A DNA stretch of 64,000 nucleotides from Wandonia haliotis. Lineage in GTDB: Bacteria; Bacteroidota; Bacteroidia; Flavobacteriales_D; Crocinitomicaceae. Location of the stretch: contig NZ_BAAAFH010000007.1 of NCBI RefSeq assembly GCF_039523435.1, positions 310,001 to 374,000 on the forward strand, written 5' to 3'. The position numbers and the translations under genes were made by a program. Shown here one piece after another: positions 61,101-64,000 of the stretch (positions are counted from its first letter, which is position 1; each line of letters opens with the position of its first letter). The notes under the pieces were generated by a model. It was not told the origin of the DNA and ran no database searches. It saw only the letters and a list, made by a program, of their open reading frames with translations.

Positions 61101-64000
61101 AACTGGAAGAGCATTTGCAATCACTTGATAATACATCCTCAGAAGAGGTTGTTACACAGAAAAAAGTACTGGAAGAAAAAATAAGTGAGTTAGAGCAATC
61201 CATTAAAGATCGGGAAAATATGCTCGTACTACTTGGTGAAGCAGAGCCCGAAGTATCTGCTAATGAACCGGAAAATAACTCCAGCGAATTAATCCCTTTC
61301 GGTGGTTCGGAAACCCTGAAAGAACGCTACACAAATATTTCTTCTCGATCAGATGCTTCTATGCGTGAGTCGATTGTCCAGCGAGAACATTTTATTCAGG
61401 AAGCAGAAGAATTAGCTCAGAATCTTGCATCAGAAATTCAAAACGATCCCGCTAACCAACAGTTACAAAATGAGCTGCAAGGGCTTCAACAAACGATTGC
61501 GAATGTAGAAACTGAAATCAAGAAACTCCACGAAACGGAACAACAAGAATCTTTTGCTGCCCGCGAGAAAAAAATCAGTCAACTCAGCACCGAGATCCAA
61601 ACACTTTCTGATAACTTCAGCCGACTGTCAGAAAGTAGTACTACAGAAAAGGAACTGGACCAACAAATTGAAGAGCGAACTATTCTTTTAAACAAAGTTC
61701 GGAAACTACTCACAGTAATTGACAACGAATTGCGTGATGAACCGGAAAACAGCCGCATCCTTGCAAAGCGAAATGAAGTAACCGCTTTACAAGCTGACCT
61801 GGAAGAAGAGATTAAAACGCTCAACAAAGCAAAAGTAGCGGCTTATCAAACGGAAACTCAGGTATCGCAACAAACTACTGTTCCAGTTTCGGATGCCTAC
61901 AGCACTGAAATTGCCAGTACCAGAGAGGAGTTAGAGCGCATGAGTAATTCAGCGACGATTGAACAACGTCTTCAAAAAGAAAAAGAACTGGTTTCTCTTC
62001 TGGAAAAAGCACTTGACGAAAATACGTCAAACATTACCAAACACCCGGATAACGAACAGCTTCTGCAACAAAAATCAACTCTTTCAGACTTACACGCTCA
62101 AATTGAGGCACGCATTCGTGAACATGAAAATCAACTTGCTATATCAACCGACACAAGTACTCCGTCCAATAATCAGGAAGGAACTACAGACAAAAGAGTA
62201 GTTGAACTTCAGCAGAGAATACAGCAAATTGAAAGTACGCAAAACCCTGAGGATACAAATCTTTTGCTCAGTACAAAAAAAGAACTGCTGGCTGCTATTG
62301 ATGAAGCCATTGAAAGAGCAGAAAAAAAACGCAGTAATGAAGTTGAAAACAGCTCCCTTCAGGAAGAAATCAGCAGGTTAACAACACTGAAAAACAAAAC
62401 GGAGAATGAAGTCAATGAGCTGGAACAGATACGCCAGTCTGAAAATCTAACTGCCGGTACGCCAGAAAACTTTAGTGCGGATCTGTCAAGAAATCAGGCT
62501 GGTGTAGCCGATTTATTTGAAACTTCCGATTCAGATCCTTCTGAAAATCAATTAATAAACAGAAAGAGTCGTCTGGAAGACTACCTTGAAACTCTACAAG
62601 AGAAAAAACAAAAGATCAATGATCCCGTTCAGCAAGACAATATCCAAAAAGAAATTACAACTACTGAAACGCAATTAAAAACGATTGACCGATTGCTTTC
62701 TGAAATGCAGGTTACTTATCAGCCCAACACAACAAACGTATCAGTAAATCCTGAAATTCGAAACAATCAGGAAAAAGTGGCAACTTCCCGTGCAGAAATA
62801 ACCTCACTTACTACACAACTTGAACAGTCTGCTACAAACAAAGAAAGAAAGCAACTGGTTAAACAACTTGAAAAAGCAGAAAAGAAGAACCTTGAACTGG
62901 AGCAGGAACTACTTTTCAGCCAGAAAGAGGAATTGGCTTCAACCTCCCGGGAATTATCAGAAAACGAGTCATCCGACGCAGTGGTAAATGCCTCGTCTGT
63001 TTTATTGGATATAAAAACAAGAGAAACGCTACAGGATATTGAACAAGTGAAAAATTCTTCTTCTAAAAAAGAAAAAACATCGCTGGTTAAACACACTATT
63101 GAGCAACGTGATCAGTTAGAAGAACTTCAACAACAGCAACAAACACGCATAAACGAAACCGAGATAGAACAAACATTGTTTACAAACGAAGAACGTCAGA
63201 ACCTATATGGTACGGAAGAGGAAGAATACCTCCTTCTTCAATTGAAAGAAGAACAAAAACGAATTCAACTGGAGTTATTTCACCTGAAAAAAGAATTCGA
63301 TACGGCTTCTAAAAAACGAAGACCAAGTATTGAAGTTGAAATCGGTAATATGACTGCCGAATACGATCGTCTAACAGAGGAAATTACAAAACTGGAAGAA
63401 ACGATCGGTAAAAACCAATCCGTTCACTCAAAACCACCAACGCTTCTCGACAATTTGACCGTTTCTTCTGCTGAAACAACTGCTCAACAAGAAGACAAAG
63501 AAATAATACGTATTGCTCAGAAAAAAGGATTCAGAGAATTAAGCAATGATATCAATACACTTCAATTACTCGAGCGTCGACGGGAAAATCTGATTCTCGA
63601 ATTAGCAGGACTAAAAAGCCAACTCTCCGAAGTCATTCAGCAAGCCGCTCAATCAGTTGACGATTCAGAGAAAGAACAACTGTTGGCAAAAGGTAAGCTC
63701 CTTTCCAAAAAAGCAAATGACGCCAATGATCAATTGATAACGACCATTCAGGAAATTGAAGAACTTAACCGGAGAATAGAAGAAAATCCCCTTCTGATCA
63801 ACGAAGAAAAGGACGTACTTATTTCGATGGCATTAGAAGGTATTCAGCCCATTCGTTTACGACCGGTCGAAAAAGTCTATGTCGGGTTAAATTATAATTC
63901 AGGTAACAGCGTCTACAGTCCTTCCAACCCCATTCCGATAAATCCTGAAATGCCGGGCGGACTCGTATACAAAGTACAGGTGGGTGCCTTTTCCAAACCG
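58127..64000 (+). CDS. Giant PorE-like envelope protein: TPR, PD40 propeller, coiled coil and SPOR (3' end outside window)
   Basis: At least 1958 residues, open to the window end. No ATG precedes the body; GTG at 58127 gives a signal peptide (KKFTLWVIVLLLSQFAFSQ) and the frame has a stop at 58070. Order: TPR helices (about 30-170; KADAFFAKEEFVEATPLYLR); a PD40/WD40 propeller (about 200-340; YSSYGEDGKHGKDIYV, HPNGRFLYFSSKGHNSMGGY); a CRD-like beta-sandwich (about 355-420; KTDGGYIVTLPKGGRYEYII); coiled coil from about 460 to 1905; then GGLVYKVQVGAFSKP, the start of a SPOR domain. PorE of the type IX system has TPR, propeller, CRD and OmpA. Here the peptidoglycan-binding end seems to be SPOR, spaced by coiled coil. 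I infer an anchor between outer membrane machinery and septal or denuded peptidoglycan. Confidence 0.85.
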   Translation, partial: MLKRCQPYKKFTLWVIVLLLSQFAFSQTEDELKEKADAFFAKEEFVEATPLYLRLLSLKPRDHNYNYRYGTCLLFNSDRKQDAFKYLNYAVKGEAVEQEAFYYLGKAFHLTFEFNKAIEFYKRYKEVAGSRAAMHLDVDRQIEMAQNGKKLLSRLSELIIESRRLTAFQDFFRLYDLSNIGGTLLVTEEFQTKQDKKNNHTPLIHFPANPTQIYYSSYGEDGKHGKDIYVRRKLPDGSWGLPQKVRGGVNTNYDEDFPYMHPNGRFLYFSSKGHNSMGGYDVFRAPYFPDDDSFGDAENMDFAISSPDDDLFYVIDSLDKNAFFASARQSQDGKIHVYKMRVQRSPDQMVILKGQFASAINPENKSASIQVRDVASGRKIGSYTSNKTDGGYIVTLPKGGRYEYIIQVEGEPDQHTAEFQAPFMTELKPLKQSIVEYEENGDALVRVDNLFDEEIEDAASIVAEILKNKAQLKPNSDAFDLDALDKLEDEKKLLSQLNLDRYNSTELKDIAQEDVERLELEAKEIDQELNKLLMVAEQALQQAATSDSLADLLLQQAATSENLTKGETLIEQAIAEKNTVQREIRKAEQAMIVYEEMRKEQKFNEQYLNQSKEVADVLSDVSSDNLKDKVNQLARNNGEYIKKHFNTSNKQSAAQLLYSKTEEKSGISEANQLRNEVQKLEETIRKRNEEIQTLEKTKEFSKKKDIEIIDREIDRLQTDNRADEELISSKQREIAKESTKENELIAKKSAIDKTRDITDSEISNTISHDQISNRIVASSHLADQERIDSFVETTTTVQSELKQRIEQSANSSENITTNTETKTTPTTNNSTTTNSTTQENNSDLSSQSPTSKQVAAINPRLMEQENNLISSDKTPEEKAKERLAIEKQWVFELSKEINRKETERQNSSSAEQQKAITAEITQLKEELAAKKQYIEELKPIGDPPGEEEVIAEAVIATIAPDYTSKNSTSEKINNVPRKLKSLNENDRDLVKKLEEHLQSLDNTSSEEVVTQKKVLEEKISELEQSIKDRENMLVLLGEAEPEVSANEPENNSSELIPFGGSETLKERYTNISSRSDASMRESIVQREHFIQEAEELAQNLASEIQNDPANQQLQNELQGLQQTIANVETEIKKLHETEQQESFAAREKKISQLSTEIQTLSDNFSRLSESSTTEKELDQQIEERTILLNKVRKLLTVIDNELRDEPENSRILAKRNEVTALQADLEEEIKTLNKAKVAAYQTETQVSQQTTVPVSDAYSTEIASTREELERMSNSATIEQRLQKEKELVSLLEKALDENTSNITKHPDNEQLLQQKSTLSDLHAQIEARIREHENQLAISTDTSTPSNNQEGTTDKRVVELQQRIQQIESTQNPEDTNLLLSTKKELLAAIDEAIERAEKKRSNEVENSSLQEEISRLTTLKNKTENEVNELEQIRQSENLTAGTPENFSADLSRNQAGVADLFETSDSDPSENQLINRKSRLEDYLETLQEKKQKINDPVQQDNIQKEITTTETQLKTIDRLLSEMQVTYQPNTTNVSVNPEIRNNQEKVATSRAEITSLTTQLEQSATNKERKQLVKQLEKAEKKNLELEQELLFSQKEELASTSRELSENESSDAVVNASSVLLDIKTRETLQDIEQVKNSSSKKEKTSLVKHTIEQRDQLEELQQQQQTRINETEIEQTLFTNEERQNLYGTEEEEYLLLQLKEEQKRIQLELFHLKKEFDTASKKRRPSIEVEIGNMTAEYDRLTEEITKLEETIGKNQSVHSKPPTLLDNLTVSSAETTAQQEDKEIIRIAQKKGFRELSNDINTLQLLERRRENLILELAGLKSQLSEVIQQAAQSVDDSEKEQLLAKGKLLSKKANDANDQLITTIQEIEELNRRIEENPLLINEEKDVLISMALEGIQPIRLRPVEKVYVGLNYNSGNSVYSPSNPIPINPEMPGGLVYKVQVGAFSKP

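Noticed and set aside
60139..63096. Several Ser/Phe-rich open frames on the minus strand
   Set aside because: They are the reverse reading of glutamate- and lysine-rich coiled-coil codons; no start context or domain supports them.
1..64000. Mobile elements, prophage, CRISPR, defence islands, rRNA and tRNA genes
   Set aside because: No transposase, integrase, Cas-like protein, spacer array, terminal inverted repeats or cloverleaf-like intergenic sequence was found.

Overview
The window is a stretch of ordinary chromosome from a member of the Bacteroidota, most likely Flavobacteriales; a Crocinitomicaceae- or Cryomorphaceae-like genus is my guess, not proven. The evidence is: Bacteroidota-type promoters (TTTG, about 19-22 bases, then TAnnTTTG), few Shine-Dalgarno sites, an LpxC-FabZ fusion, type IX secretion sorting domains, and family-restricted genes (DUF1599, BT_3928, DUF6340). 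There are no rRNA or tRNA genes, insertion sequences, prophage or CRISPR arrays. Both ends cut a gene: malate dehydrogenase on the left and a very large PorE-like envelope protein on the right.

Layout. 1-10762: mdh end, a lipoprotein, a fused isobutyryl-CoA mutase (IcmF), a GbsR-regulator/membrane protein/epimerase operon, a SirB1-type protein, a porin, an HTH-Fic protein and a TPR protein. 10759-16500: a minus-strand sulfur amino acid operon metY-metX-hom-osmC-metZ. Its leader holds a SAM-I riboswitch and then a 40-residue peptide ending in a run of cysteines. 17011-20794: two secreted proteins, an adhesin-like one and a GH5-like glycosidase with a type IX sorting domain. 20921-24773: lpxD, lpxC-fabZ, lpxA and efp. 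24981-31234: aminotransferase, unknown protein, DbpA-like helicase, RND exporter, secreted protein. 31322-34779: methylmalonyl-CoA mutase mutA-mutB. 34883-47816: TPR protein, DUF6340 lipoprotein, NhaC antiporter, acetyltransferase plus Crp-type regulator, methyltransferase, proC, purL, a membrane protein, an SDR enzyme and an amidohydrolase. 47785-58018: folP, DUF1599, BT_3928, tpiA, prmA, a 1534-residue secreted unknown and plsY. 58127-64000: the giant TPR/PD40/coiled-coil/SPOR protein.

How the genes fit together. The met operon takes homoserine to homocysteine: Hom makes homoserine, MetX acetylates it, MetY or MetZ sulfhydrylates it. Its leader can apparently read SAM through the riboswitch and cysteine through translation of the Cys run. 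IcmF and MutAB are two B12-dependent mutases that differ at the two expected specificity residues. The lpx genes build lipid A. The secreted proteins and the PorE-like protein point to an active type IX secretion system.

Most interesting signals: (1) the tandem SAM riboswitch and Cys-run leader peptide with possible alternative hairpins; (2) the giant protein that starts like PorE but has about 1400 coiled-coil residues and the start of a SPOR domain where OmpA would be; (3) a pair of TTTGACAAA palindromes over the promoter and start codon of the HTH-Fic gene; (4) five genes whose -7 box ends only 4-5 bases before the ATG, which predicts leaderless mRNAs.
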